NCBI GenBank assembly: GCA_001598975.1
Contig: BBXU01000457.1
Location: 1-54,462 of the forward strand
DNA from: Parachlorella kessleri
Taxonomy: Eukaryota > Chlorophyta > Trebouxiophyceae > Chlorellales > Chlorellaceae
Direction of reading: 5' to 3'
Length of the DNA stretch: 54,462 nucleotides
The notes below the pieces were generated by a model. It saw only the letters and a program-made list of their open reading frames with translations, did no database searches and was not told the origin of the DNA. Every line of letters starts with the position of its first letter. Within the stretch, counting starts at the first letter, position 1. Position numbers and translations under genes: made by a program. Below, piece after piece: positions 1 to 12,600 of this stretch.

Positions 1-3000
1 CGGCGAGTCGGCGGCGACGGGGACCACCTGGGGGAACTCGGCGCCAAAGGCGCCCACGTGCTTTTCCCGCTCAGCGGGGGGCGGCCGCTTGCGGCCGGGG
101 GGCAGCTGCTCCGCGCCAAACTTCATGTCCCTGCGGACATGGGGGGGCGGGCGGAGTACGGTGGAGGGGGAGTGCAAGAGACAGCGCAGCGCGTTCGAAG
201 GGATGACACGCGCACGTGAGGAGATGCACATGCCTATCACTGAAGCAAGCAGCCAAGCAGGGCAACTCACGGCCCTCCAATCTCTGGCCGAAAACTCTAA
301 ACCACCCAGAGCACGGAACTACTGTTTCACTCAGACAGTCCCGGGGGGGCACCCGACCAAGGATGGAGGCCCTGCCTCCCTCCAGCTAACACCGGCCCAC
401 TCACTTGCCCCGCTCCTCCCGCAGGTTGACGGTCTCGACCTTGTAGAGGCTGGCGTGGGCAAAGCCGCGCTCCACCGCCGACTTGTTGAGGATCATGGCA
501 TCCTCCATGTCGTACCCTGCGTGCGTGCGGGGGGGGAGGCAGGGGAGCCGGGGCTGGGTATCTGGCGGGTATCGCATCGTCAGGAAGCAATGCTCGGACC
601 GCCCGCAGTTAGAAGTCCGGCACGCTCGATATGGTAAGCTGCAGGGGTGACTGACGCCAAGCGCCTGGGAGGTGCGCAACACACCCGGCCACTGGTAACT
701 TTGTACATGGCATCACTCATGAACAGCAGTCATTGCAAAAGCCCTCTTCCAAGGCTGGTGTCCCCACATCCTTGGAAGGCAGCCAGATGCGCCCCGGGGC
801 CAGCTCCCTGCTCTGCACAAGCTGATCCAACATAGATGTCAGCAGTGGAGACCGACCAAGGCCCAGGCCCGCCCCCGCACCCACCCGTGTAAGCCAGCAC
901 GGCCACCACTGCGTTGGTTCCGTTGGGGTACTCGTCCATGGTGTACTCCTCGTACCGCCGGGTGCGGGCGATGGGCGTCTGCGGCGTCTGGATGCGGTAC
1001 AGCTTGTTGTCGGTGCGGTGCTCCAGCGCCTGCAGGCAGCCAGCGGCAGCGGCACTTCTTTTCTTCTCTACTTTACTGTTTCTACCAAGCTAAGCTTACA
1101 GCTTGGAGAGCGGCGGGGAGCTTACTTTTCCTGCCCTTCCTGGGGAGGACAAGCTACAGCCACATGTACGGGCAAGGCGGGGACGGTTGAACAGCCCTGG
1201 GTTACAAAGGCAGGGCCTCCTGCAGGTATGGCGCCATGCCAGGGTCTTCTTTGCGCACTCTGTGTGGAGCTTCGATCCATCACATCTAGGCGGGATCATT
1301 AGGCGTCCCACATAAGCTCAGCAGAAAGGCCTGCTGGTGCGGTCCCCACGCTCGCTGATCCCCTTCCAGTCCCTCTCCCAAGCGCACATCGTCAGCGTCA
1401 CATCTTTCTCCCCTAGTCCCCTCCACACAAGCTGCCCTTCTACCCAAGCTGCCCTCCTCCCCCTCCCCCGCACCTGCACGGGCGTGCCCATGGTCTGCTT
1501 GCCCATCTGGCATTGGTACATGTTGCGCGGCGACTGGTTGAAGTCGGAGTAGGGTGTCAGGCTGGCCACCACGCTCAGCATCTCGCCCGTGTGGAACTCT
1601 GCACAGAAGTAGTGGCACCAGCTAGGCCTTGTGGCGTGGAAGTCACTCAAGGGGTAGGCGTGGCAGTAAGGCGCATCTGCACCCCATTAAGTGACCACAG
1701 AGGGACCGATTTGGATGATGCACTTGGCATACAACAGCTGTGAAATCAGCCAAGGTCACGGCGCGGCCGACAAGCCAACGGCCCACCCTTCCAGACACCG
1801 CGTGGCCTCGTAACCTGTAGCTTCCCCCACCACAGCCCTCCGATGCACCTTCACCTGCCGACGGAAAGCCGGCACTAGCAGCCCACCAACAAGCCACCCA
1901 CCACCCAGCGCCACCCACTCCAGCGCGCGCATCCACAAACGCGGCTGTCACCTGAGTGTGTGAAGCGAAGGCCTCGCGACCCGCCCGGCCCGCCGTCCGG
2001 CACGCGTATGCTCATGTTGAACTGCTCCAGGCTGCCAACCAGCTCAGCGGCCCCGCTGGCAATCTGACGCACGGGACGGACCAGCCGCGCAGCCTGTGTG
2101 CGAGGGAGGGCATGGTGCGTTCGTGTGGGTGGGTGGGAGAGTAATGGTGTGTAGGTAGGGGACGGGGGCGGGGGTGCAATGGGTGTCTGGTGGGGGGCAT
2201 GTTTCTCGGCAGCTGCTCCGTGAGCATGCCCACATAACGAACCCCAAAAGCTGGCCACAGGTTTGCATGCTGGCCCCCAAGCGCACCACACCTGGGTGAA
2301 GAGGAAGAGGCCGGGGTAGGGCGCGCCCTTCTCGTGTGGGATGTGCACAATCTCCATGTGGCCGGGCACCCGCCGCTCTTCCTCAAAGATCTCCATGTGC
2401 TTGGCACCTAGGACGGAAGAGGACAGGGGCGATGTAAGTATGAGTCTGATAGCATGCAAAAAGTAGCATGAGCCGGTTCTGTGATGGGCACCCATGCAGT
2501 TCAGGTACACACCCAGGGCGCCTCATCTGCCAAGCCTGTGCAGATTGGTGTACAGGCAGCCACGATCCGGGACGCCATCCACAGCGTCATATCACCCAAC
2601 AACGCAGCGTCGTATCACCCAACAACGCAGCGCAGCAGCAGTACACCAGCAAGCTTGACCCCATGAAACCACCCAACCTGGCGTCAAGTCCTGCTCCAGC
2701 GCCAGCACTGCCGCCTTGATGGCTCTCAGGTGCGCCACCATGGCCGGCACGAGGCCCGCCTTGACGCTGCCCACGACGTGGCCGTCCAGGTGCACCGCCA
2801 GGTGGCGCGGCGGCGGCGGCAGCGGCAGCAGCGGCGAGGCGGGGACCAGGCCCAGGCTGACCAGCACCTGCGGGGGGGCAGGACACCCAGGGTTCAGGGA
2901 GCCCAGCTACGATAGTCCATGTCGGACATGCTGAGGCTGCAGGAGTGAGGAAGCTTGGCAAGGGTTGGCTTCCGGAGCCAGACGCGGGACGGGATGCCAA

Positions 3001-6000
3001 GGCAGTGGACCCCAAGGTCTGTGCAGTCACAAGGCACATCTCATCGCGCATGTTAGCCAGGCTACAGGACCCAACCCTGAACAGCCCCCGCTGCGGCCGC
3101 GACCCCCCGGCACCAGCCCCACCGCCCCCGCCCCACCCCACAAACACGCAGGCACCCACCTTGACCACCGTGCTGTGCGTCTCCGCGGGCTCCTCCTGCT
3201 CGTGCGTCACCACCCGGCAGGCTGCCGTCAGGTGGTTGAGCAGGCCGCAGGGCGAGCCGTCGGGGGTGTGGACCGGGCACAGAAAGCCCCACGACTCGGG
3301 CAGCAGCTTGCGCACTGCAGGGTGGGGCGTTAGGAATGTTATGAGCTGGTGGCATGCAGCAGGGCAGCTTGCCAATCTCAGGGCATCAATAGTTGCGCGC
3401 GCGCACCTCCAAAGTAGGGAGGTAGAGCAAAACAATGGGCCAGGAGCAGCAAAAAAACTGCTGCGGGCCTCGCTGCCCACCCACCGACCCACCTGTCGTG
3501 GTGCGCAGCTCGGCAAAGTAGGCGCCTCTGTGGATGGAGCGGAAGTGGCTGAGGTACCTGCGCCACATCGCCAGGTAGGGAGGGCTCTGAGCAGCACATG
3601 CTGGCTGGCACAACAACGGTCCCATGCTGCTCCTGCCCCGCCATGTAAAGCGAAAACTGCTTTCTGAGACTAGAATGTGTGGGCTGAAGGGAGCAAGGCA
3701 AAGGGGCTCAGTAGGATCAATTGGAAATGTTTGTTTGGCCGACACCGCGGGGGGCTCCCCACTCCGGCAACAGGGCCAGCAAGGGCCAGTCATCCTAGCC
3801 CAGCCTGCATCCTACATTTCGACCTGACCTGGAAACAACAACATGCTACTGTGGAATGGGATGAGCCCCAAGTCCAGCCAGGGCACATATGTGCACATGA
3901 TGTGACCCACTCCACCTGGGCCGTGCAGACACTGCTAGGGCGATTGCAAGGGGGTGGCAACCCGGGGGCTCAGTAGGATCAATTGGATAAGAGTTTTGCC
4001 CTCAGCGCGGCCGCTGGCCGCTCAGGCAAGCAACGGCGCAAGCCGGCTCATCAACGCCCCGCCACTCAGTGTACAGTGCAGCTTACCTAGCACGACAAAC
4101 CCTTGCAGGGGTAGTCCACTGCAACCAAGCATGCGCGTACCCGCCCAGGCCACCCCACCTGCCCTACCATGCCATGTCTACCATAAGCCTGGAACACCCG
4201 CAGACCTCCCTTGCAACAGCTCCCATAATCCAAACACACCCCCCCCCCCCCACACACACACACACCCAACGCACCCCCCCACCACTCTTTCAAACGCCGA
4301 CCCTTGCCTAAAGAAGTTGAGCTTCTCCGCCACGACGGTGAAGCCTGTGGCCTGGCTGAGGTCCAGCCCCGACCGCGAGATGAGGTTGCCCGTGTTCAGC
4401 AGGTACTCAAACTTCTGGCCCTGCACCACCACCAGGGCAACCGGCATGCTCCTGGGACGGTACCGGCAGTACTGCACAGTGGGGACCCAGGAGCTACCAC
4501 CAGTACGCCTAGCCAGTCTGGTCTGCCCCAGCGCAGCAGCCTGCAAACCTCCCATAATGTTTTGATGCCCAATGCTTTTCAGTATCTTACGTGTCCCTCA
4601 AGCCTAGTAGCAGCGGCTAGGAGAGCCGGCGGGGGAAGGAGAGGAGAGGAGGCTCCCGCTAGCAGCCAAGCACGTGGGGCGCACGGTACCTCCAATCAAA
4701 TAACTGCCAGGCAGCTACCTACCACGTCCGGCATCTTGTCTGTCGCCTTCTTGAGGTACTGCTCGTCCTGCAGGTTTACCGTCTCGGGTGCCCGCTCCAG
4801 GTCCCGCTTCACCTGCAGACAAAAGCAATGTCAATGAATGAAATAATTCTTGGAGCGCATGAAAGGGTCCAAAACATAGTCTAAGCAGCCCATCAGTTGG
4901 TGCTCGACCGAGCGATTGCCTGTGCAAAACCCGCTCCAGGTGCACCAGCTTGCAACACCTGCTTGGACAAACAACATGTCCAGGCACCTTCACACAGCAA
5001 GAAGGGCCAGCGAACACTGGGGACTGGTCATGGCAGCCCCCAGGCCAGGGTTGAACCTGACGGGGCGTCGCCATGTGCATGAAAGAGGCCGGCAGAACCA
5101 GCCACAGGAAGACCCCTGCCACCACATGTGGCCAGCCGGCCTGCCTACCCTACCTGGGCCTTGAATATGTCCAGGCACGTCTCGAGCTGTTCTCGCATGA
5201 ACTTCAGCAGCAGGTGCCCCGGCAGCAGCACCTCGTGGTGGGTCAACGCATCGGGGTTGTCCTCGCAGCACTGCCCATTGGCCTGCGCACAGAATGTCAT
5301 GGGGGACCACATGCTTTGGCGCCAACAAGTGCAGCAGCTCAGTTGCTGGAGGGTAGGGTGTGGAGCAAAGAGCCGCAGAATCCACCATGGAATGCTGTCA
5401 TGCCCAAGCCGGATCTTCAGTTGACTGCCTATAGGAGAGTGAGAAGAGTTTCAAGGTAGGAGCGTTTCTCGATGTGCTGCTTCAGGCATATGAGAAAAGC
5501 CCCGGCATATGAGGAAAGCCCCGCCCCCCTTGGTATGATGTTGGTGCCCCCCTCCCCTACCTCCCTAACCCTTGGCCGGGTGGCTGACTGGCCAACAATT
5601 GTGCAGCCACCTCGCCAGCAGAAAAAACCAGTTGCCCGACTGAGCCAGTGACTGACCAGTGCGTAGAGCTTGACCATCATCTGCAGCGCGAGCTGGAGCT
5701 TGTCCGCGGGGCGGTCCAGGTGGATGAACAGCAGCGTGCGCAGCAGGTACTCGCCCACCTGGCACAGCGCACCATAGCACAGAAGGGTGTGAGCAGCGCA
5801 GGGACAAGTTTTGAGAAATAGCAGCGTACCCAGCACCACCCAGCTGGGCAGCAGAGCAAGCAGCACTCTGCATGAGTGCCATGGGCATGCTACGGCTATC
5901 GATGTGTGTTCGGCGGGAGGGGGCAAATGCAAGTCCATGCCGGCTAACCCAGCTTCTGCACCAGGTCAGAGCTTAGCCGATGCACCTATGGAGGGGCCCA

Positions 6001-8155
6001 GCTCCAAGCAATGGGGTGATTGGCCGGGACACTCCCCAGGACTTTCCACGGCGTATAAGCAGCGGCCCAGCTCACCTCGTAGTCTGACCAGTGCTGCGGC
6101 CTGTCCAGCTGCACCCGGAAGAGGCTGCCCAGGTACTCCACACATTGCACCCTGCGAGCGGGCGGGCGGGCAGGCAGGCGGGGGAGCATAAGTTAAGCAA
6201 ACCAACCGAGCCTGTCAGCCAGGTTTCCCTCCCTGGCTCCGGGCCTACTGCCATGCTGAACCTTCCCTCCTTGTCCCCCGCAACACTCCCCACGCGAAAC
6301 AAAACTGGTTCCTCTGTGGCTGCGCCAGTGCTCCGGGCTGGCGACCGCCGCACCGCCCCCAGCGTGCTGCCATACCACCAGCCAGCCAGCCCACCTGGTA
6401 TGCAAGCCGTAGCGTGCCGCCTGGCGCAGCGTGAGCTCAGCACGCTCCGCCACAAACGAGGCGTGCTGCGTGCCCGGCGCCGCCGCTGCAGAGATGAGCT
6501 GGTCGTACAGCTCCCTGTCGCTGACGTCCAGGAAGCACTTGAGCAGGCTGCCGGCAGGGAGGAAGTATTCGGCGCGGCGGATGGTCAGGGCAAAGACCAC
6601 GGTGCCGTCGGCCAAGTAGTGGCAGCGGTTGGTCAGCGACGACTCATCGGGGCGCACGCACCTGCGTAGGGGCAGTAGGGGGGTTGGAGGGAGGAAGGGA
6701 GAGCGGCCGGTGAGGCTAGGGACAAGAAGCTGCAAGCTTTGCATGCGTCCTTCTACCCAGCATGTGGCATGTGGCGGGTTGTAGGACGTCCTTGGCACAG
6801 CTAGGCAGCAGCGCTGACTGACAAGGCAAGGCAAGGCAAGAGTTGAGCGGCAGCTAATCATACCCAGCTGGGCTGGCCATCTGATCCTTGCAGCACTGGC
6901 TAGCTAGCTGACCTGATGAGCGTGGCCATGTCTGTGAATGAGGGGCCGCGCTTGTGGTAGGCACCGCGCTTGAGAGCCATGATGTAGTGCCGCCGGTTCT
7001 GTGTTGAGACAACAAGAGAGGGTTATGTCAGTACCATTTACTATTACCAATCGCCACCTCAAGCCGGCTGCAACACCCCGCCACTCCCTGATAGAAGAGG
7101 CACGTCCCTTCATGAGTCAGGCTCCCTTGGCACCCTATCCCCGAACATTGCTGCCCTCAGCTAGCCTCCCATTCCAGGACCAGGTCCCCACCGCCCCACC
7201 TGCACCAGCATGCGGATGATGCGCTCAATGCCGTTGCAGATGAAGTAGCCGCCAAACTCGTTGCCCTCCTCCTTGCTGCGGATCAGCTCCCGCCGCCCCA
7301 TGTGCCGCAGGTAGCACTTGGACGACTTGACCATGATGGGCAGGCTGCCCAGCCGCTTGCCCAGCCGCTGCGTGTGGGGGACGCCGTCTATCTGGGAGAC
7401 GAGGTCCACGGAGAAAGGGGCACGGTAGGTGCTGCCCTGCGCAGCGTGAAATGCAGGAGACTAAGCGGGAGGTACAAGGGGTGACAAAATGGCTTCAGGG
7501 TCCAGGTGGAGATGCAAGTACGGAAAGTGAGTTGCTCAGCAGTTGAGGCTAGTAACTAACATGCACACCACCCTCTGGTCCAGCTGAGGGCCGCTGGCTG
7601 CCAAGAAGTGCGCCTCGCACGCTGGCAGCCATGGTGACTACGCCTGGCAGGGTTCAACTGACAAATGTTGGTGGACCACACGCAGTCTAGTAGAGCGCCA
7701 TGCCTAGGTCTCCCTGGTTTAGCGCCAACTAGGTGCGACTCACCGCCTCCCTGCATTCCCTTGGCAGCAACCGCTGCTCGAGGGCTGCACCAGCATCCTC
7801 CTTTACAGGCCGCCCCACAGCCGCGTTCTGAAACCAAAACCGATGCCGCTGCCTGGTGACAGGATGGTCGACCTGGGAAATTGCAGCAGGGAATAGAGCT
7901 CTTGTGCTTCTCCATGGTGTGTCTCTTCCATAACGTGGGCAAGCCGCTCCAACCCTGCACATCCTGCCCCTGCTGCCAGCAGGTCAATACGCTCAATACA
8001 CTCGATGTCCACAGGCTCACCTCAACAGATTCCAGGTTGTCTATCACATGCTGCAGACCCTCTCCTAGGAAGTAGTCAAAGGAGTCGATGTGGGGCTGCA
8101 CCAAGTCCTCGTAGCGCTGGGGGACTCTCTCCCCTTTCACTTCCGCACGCTGCAT
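1..8155 (-). CDS. NRPA2: RNA polymerase I second-largest subunit (RPA2/RPA135 type), 3' end beyond the window
   Basis: Catalytic beta-like subunit of RNA polymerase I, which makes the large rRNA precursor in the nucleolus. Nineteen exons on the minus strand, phase-consistent: 8155-8021, 7872-7744, 7436-7200, 6998-6913, 6661-6395, 6151-6076, 5758-5657, 5282-5154, 4812-4723, 4471-4308, 3557-3493, 3314-3160, 2867-2678, 2407-2292, 2093-1952, 1598-1474, 1029-885, 516-405, 130-1. They give 865 codons up to the edge; I estimate about 300-350 residues are missing. Recognisable blocks in order: [140 protein letters not shown] and [15 protein letters not shown] favour Pol I over Pol II or III. The start at 8155 fits the family N-terminus ([11 protein letters not shown]). 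Exon 10 ends with a GC donor. Confidence 0.95.
2591..2632. repeat. Two-copy 23-base tandem repeat in an RPA2 intron
   Basis: ATCACCCAACAACGCAGCG occurs at 2591-2609 and again at 2614-2632 with a period of 23 bases, inside the intron between exons 2867-2678 and 2407-2292. Confidence 0.85.
3703..3987. repeat. 23-base direct repeat pair in an RPA2 intron
   Basis: An identical 23-base segment (starts GGGGCTCAGTAGG, ends ATCAATTGGA) lies at 3703-3725 and 3965-3987, 262 bases apart, both inside the intron between exons 4471-4308 and 3557-3493, which is the intron with the GC donor. Confidence 0.85.
4307..4308 (-). other. GC splice donor in RPA2
   Basis: Exon 4471-4308 ends TTCTTTAG and the intron begins GCAAGG. 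Joining to GTACCTC at 3557 restores LNFFR/YLSHFR exactly as in the family, and no GT nearby keeps the frame. Confidence 0.85.
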
Positions 8156-9613
8156 TCTACCCCAGTGCGGCAGGCAACCCCTTCTTCCAGCTCAGAAGCC
8201 GCATGCACTACGGCATGCTAGAGCATGTGATGGTGTCGTCCTGCAAGTCTGGACCTTTAACGGAGTTGACTATTATACACAGGTGTCAGCAGTGATATTG
8301 TTAGGTATCAGGCGATGAGTTGTAGCTGCAAGCAGAAGGGACGCGAAGAGGATGGCTGGTGCTTTAAATCGTCAAACAAAGCTTGGACAATTGCTAGCTT
8401 TGAAATAACGCTAAGTGGAAGACCTCTCCGCTTGGCTTGCTTGGACGGATAGCATGGAAAGCAGGTGCGCGCAAAAACAGACAGCTCTAGCTGCCCAGTT
8501 CACTGCAGAAGTTGCTTCTCTTGGTGCTGGTAAACTTCTTCTCGCCCTTCGTTGGCTATGTGTTGCAGCATGTCGGGACTTGTTTATAAACACATCCTTA
8601 CAGGGATAAACAGCCTTCCTCCGACTCGGAAGTGTATGTGTGATGTGTGCTCGTGCTCTGGACACTACAGGGTGCTGCTGACATTGCACACTCCAATGTC
8701 CACTCAGTCTCGCCCTGTACTAACTCGTTGCTGGCCTCACTGATGATGTTGATTCTAAGGGTTGTGATTGCGAACAGCCAGGGGACAGGGCTGAACCGTA
8801 CTGATAGTGCTGGATGCAAGTATGCTCTTGTTCTTGTTGTTGTGTGTGAAGTGTTCAAGGACTGTGGTGTTACTCTGACGGCCTTCACATCGGCAGCATG
8901 TGGTCTCGTCAATTCCATGGCTGCCTGGCCTTATTGTGCATATCATTGTGTTGTTTTATACCGTGCACAAACCAAAGCCCCTGAGGCCTGACAACCCATT
9001 CACCGTACTTTACAGGTGCCACAGATGACAGTCTCGGTTTGATACTTCTACAGGGGGTAGACTGTGCAATTGGCAGGGAGAGTCAAAGCACACGCTGTGC
9101 ACACATTAACAACATAGCCTCGGCTGGGGTACTGCGTACTAAAATGGACTAGCTACTGGCGACAGAAAACAACATATTCCAGGTTGGCAATAAAGCATCT
9201 CCACCATTAGCAACATAGTCAGTCTGCAAAACACATTAATAAGCAACAAGGCAATATATACAGTGGCCTTCCGTGAATGCGGGGTGCAACCAAACCACAA
9301 GTGAGCGTTGCTTACACACATATTATGTTCTCCGCTACATATGTCCAAGTAAGGCAGCTTGGCTGCCTGTGTGTCAGGTGCATGAGACCAGGCCCATCTC
9401 CCAGGAATGAGATCCCAATGCGTGCAGTGCTATGAGTAGTGCAAGTACGGCATCCACAATGCAGTCCAGCTCCCATTATAGCACAGCGTGTGAGGCTGAG
9501 GGCACAGCAAGCCCGCAGGAATTTCACCAGTGCACAGGAGTCACCAATGCACAATTGTACGCAATGTTCAGTGCAGGCACTGTCAGAAACCCATTTACCA
9601 ACATAACAGCTAG
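8156..9613. other. Intergenic: RPA2 promoter and 3' UTR of the DUF3638-family gene
   Basis: About 1.46 kb between two minus-strand genes. It holds the 5' flank of the Pol I subunit gene and the 3' UTR of the upstream giant gene. It is more AT-rich than the flanking exons. ORFs of 60-115 codons occur on both strands, but none shows a family motif or usable splice structure, so I call no gene. Confidence 0.6.
9312..9316 (-). terminator. Candidate TGTAA polyadenylation signal
   Basis: TGTAA on the minus strand about 300 bases after the final stop of the DUF3638-family gene. TGTAA is the usual poly(A) signal of green algae. A five-base match is weak on its own; the position downstream of a 3' end is what supports it. 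Confidence 0.35.
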
Positions 9614-12600
9614 CTACACATCGCAGGCCAGCTCTAGATGGCTGCGTGCAAAGTGGACCTCCTTGCCTCTCATCCTCACCAGCGCCTCTGCGGCCACCTT
9701 GTGGCCCCCGACCAGCTCATGCAGGGCTAGCAGGGGCGGCAGCGCCCGCACCGCCTCCCATTCACTCCCATGCACCCTGGGGTCCACATACATTGTGGTG
9801 CCGTCAAACAGCTGCAGGCTGACCAGGGGAGGCAGGAAGCTTCCTGCCACATCATCTGCGTGGCCCCCCAACCAGTCCGCCAGCTGTGGCAGTCAGCGCC
9901 TGGAGGCCAGGCTGGTGTCATCTGCAGTGCTGTCGCCGGCAAGCCTTGATGCCAGTCGCAGCGGAGCCAGTTGGCTGTCGCGGCCTGGTGGCTGTTGGGC
10001 TTGCCAGGCGTAGCACAGGCTGGCCAGCAGTGGTAGCTTGCGAGTTGTGCGCCTGGTGGTCCTGCCAGGGCCCTGCCACAGCTTCTCCAGCAGGGCATTA
10101 CACTCGCGCTCGGACAATAGCACCAGGTTTGATGCCGGATCGCCATCTGCCGGCGGGAACATGAGCAGGCCGCTGACAGGGCGCAGGTACTCGTTGAGGG
10201 ACCCGCTGCCCGCTGGGAGGCTCACTGTTGTTGCAAAGTTTGAGGTGCAGAATGCTGCCGTGCTCAACTCCAGCTGGCCAACTGCACTGGGTGTCAGCTT
10301 GCACGCCAGTGCACTGAGAGGCATCAGCTGCAGGTTGGTGCGCTGGAGGAAATCTGCCAGCGAGGCGGACCCAAGTGCCTTGCCATACTCCCAGTCGACT
10401 TCAGCTGCTGCCTCCACGCGAGGCAGCTGCTGCTCCACCTCCTCCTCTTGCTCCTCCTGCAGACCCTCAGCCAAATCTCCTGCTTATAAATTGTCACAAG
10501 CAACTAACACTTACTCAAGCTAGCCTGTGCTATGCACACTTATGAGGGCTTTCGATATGTCAGCAGTTCAAGACATGATACACACCAAATGTTACCAGGT
10601 GCTTGCACCCCTGAACACCCCTAACAGCACCACTGCACTCAATTATATGGCATCGAAAACTTCAACTCCATGCACCGGGACCCACCTCTCGCTCCAGCTC
10701 CCTTTCGCATTCCTCGCCCAGGCCTCCTTGGGCCACCACCTGGTGCCCAGCGCCGTAGCGCTGGCTGCGCCCTTCAATGTCCCCCATCAGGTGCACCATG
10801 CCGGGATCCAGGCCATCCCTTGCCCATCGTGCACGCTGCGCTGCGACCAAATCAGGCAGCGGCACCTGCGCGCGGCTGCCGCCATACATGTCTGCCAGCT
10901 CCAGCACCTCTGGCAGCAAGGCATGCTCAGGGGCCTGGTGGGTGGCTGCGAAGTGCAGGCCTTGGTGCGCCCACTCCGGCACGCCACGAATCGTGGCTTG
11001 CACAGTGTTGGCCATGCACCACTGCAGCACCTCACGGGAGGTGACGGCCAATACTGCCTCTCCACCAGGGCTATTATCAGGGGCTCCAACTGCTGCTGCC
11101 ACGGCTGCTACACCGCAGATCTTGGCCGTTATGTCCCCTGTGCCTACAATGCGGAGGCCCTGACCTCTGCCAAGTCGCCGCAGGCGACCTGCACAGGAGG
11201 GTCCACTGCGTTCAATGGTTCCCACTCAATTGGAAGGCTTGCATGCTCCAGACTTAACTTTTAAAGAGGGGGGGGATGGCAGTAGGCGTCCCAGTCCCAA
11301 AATTCTTTGAAAGGTTAGGCCTTCCAGGGGGAGGGGGGGGGCATGAAGGCATGCAGTCGCTTCCTCTTAAGTGTCAACCCCCTTGACTGCACCTGCGGCC
11401 TGCATGAGCTTGTCCTTGCAGGTGGCTGGCCCCAGGGTGAGCAGCCCAACCGCATCGGAGCGGAGCTTCAGGTCGGCGCCACGGCAGCGTGCCTCGTCAA
11501 AGATGGTGAAGGCCTGCAGAAGGGTGCCAACGGTCTGCAGTCAGCCTAGCAGCAGGGTGTGTATGGTATGCATTCAGTAACAGTTGCCAGTTTGTTGAGA
11601 GGATGCATCGTACATAGCCGATAGTTTTTATTGTTGCCAGGTTATAGTGAGGATGAGTTATACATAACCAACAATTTGGAACACTGTACAAAAGTGCATG
11701 TGCAGGAGACCACTGTGCAACGTGCAGGCTCAGGCAGCTTCAGGTTGCTGTCAACGAGAGTTGACCTGCGCCTCTTGGATGGGTGAAGTATGCCGCGGCA
11801 TCCTTCGGCCTTGCAGATCCTGGACAGTCCACTCATGCTTCTGCAGCATGCCAAGCCACGGCAGCCCTGACACAAATCTTTGTTTAGACTGCAGGCATGG
11901 CACTATGGCATTTGGCTCGGCTCTTTCCCTATATCTTGGCATGAACGAAGTGTGTAGGTATATCGATGCCCCAGCAAAACCAACGACGTCAAAAAGTACT
12001 GTAGAGCTTTTAAAACTCTCACCTCCTCATCAAAGTAGCATACACCTCGGAACCGGGTGCCCCCCAGAAGTTTGACCAGGTGAGTGGCAGCATCCCTGCA
12101 GCAGTACAACATACAACTGGCATAGTAAGCTGCTATTTTTCGACCACGCTGGGGTGTATACACTACACGATGACTAAAGCAATTTACGAATCGAATGGAT
12201 TAAGAGCGATGCAGGCGAGTCCCAAGCAACAGCAGGTGTCTCAACCCAGAAAGTGGGTTGTTCCTGAATGCGGTGAGTTTACCCCGTACCTGTTGCTAGT
12301 GCCCACGAGCAGAGCCCCGCAGTCGATGAGTGCGTCCAGGCCTTCATGCACAGCAAAGTGCAAAAGTGCGTCCCAGACAGGCTCTTCATCCTGCATTAGA
12401 CAGATTTGATAGCACCAGATAGCTTGCATGTAGGTTTCCCCCTCATTGCTGGAGCCCCCACCCTCACTACACACCTAACGCACCACCCCGGCTACGCTTG
12501 CAGCCATACCGAACAATGAAGAAGGCTGGGGTGAGCAAGCACACAAATCCTGATGTACTCTAGAGATCTCTGTCCATGAACATGCAATCGCGCATAGACT

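Noticed and set aside
4239..4265. C-run and CA microsatellite as a feature of interest
   Set aside because: Ordinary intronic simple repeat with no sign of function.
8647..8991. A 114-codon plus ORF in the RPA2 upstream region
   Set aside because: No motif, no splice pattern, and it is placed in a clear 5' flank/3' UTR interval.
10069..10113. Intron from a GTG in LVLLSEREC to the CAG before LADWLGG that would remove the TGA
   Set aside because: Phase fits, but it would delete 76 residues including VLLSERECNALLEKL, which match the conserved family block.
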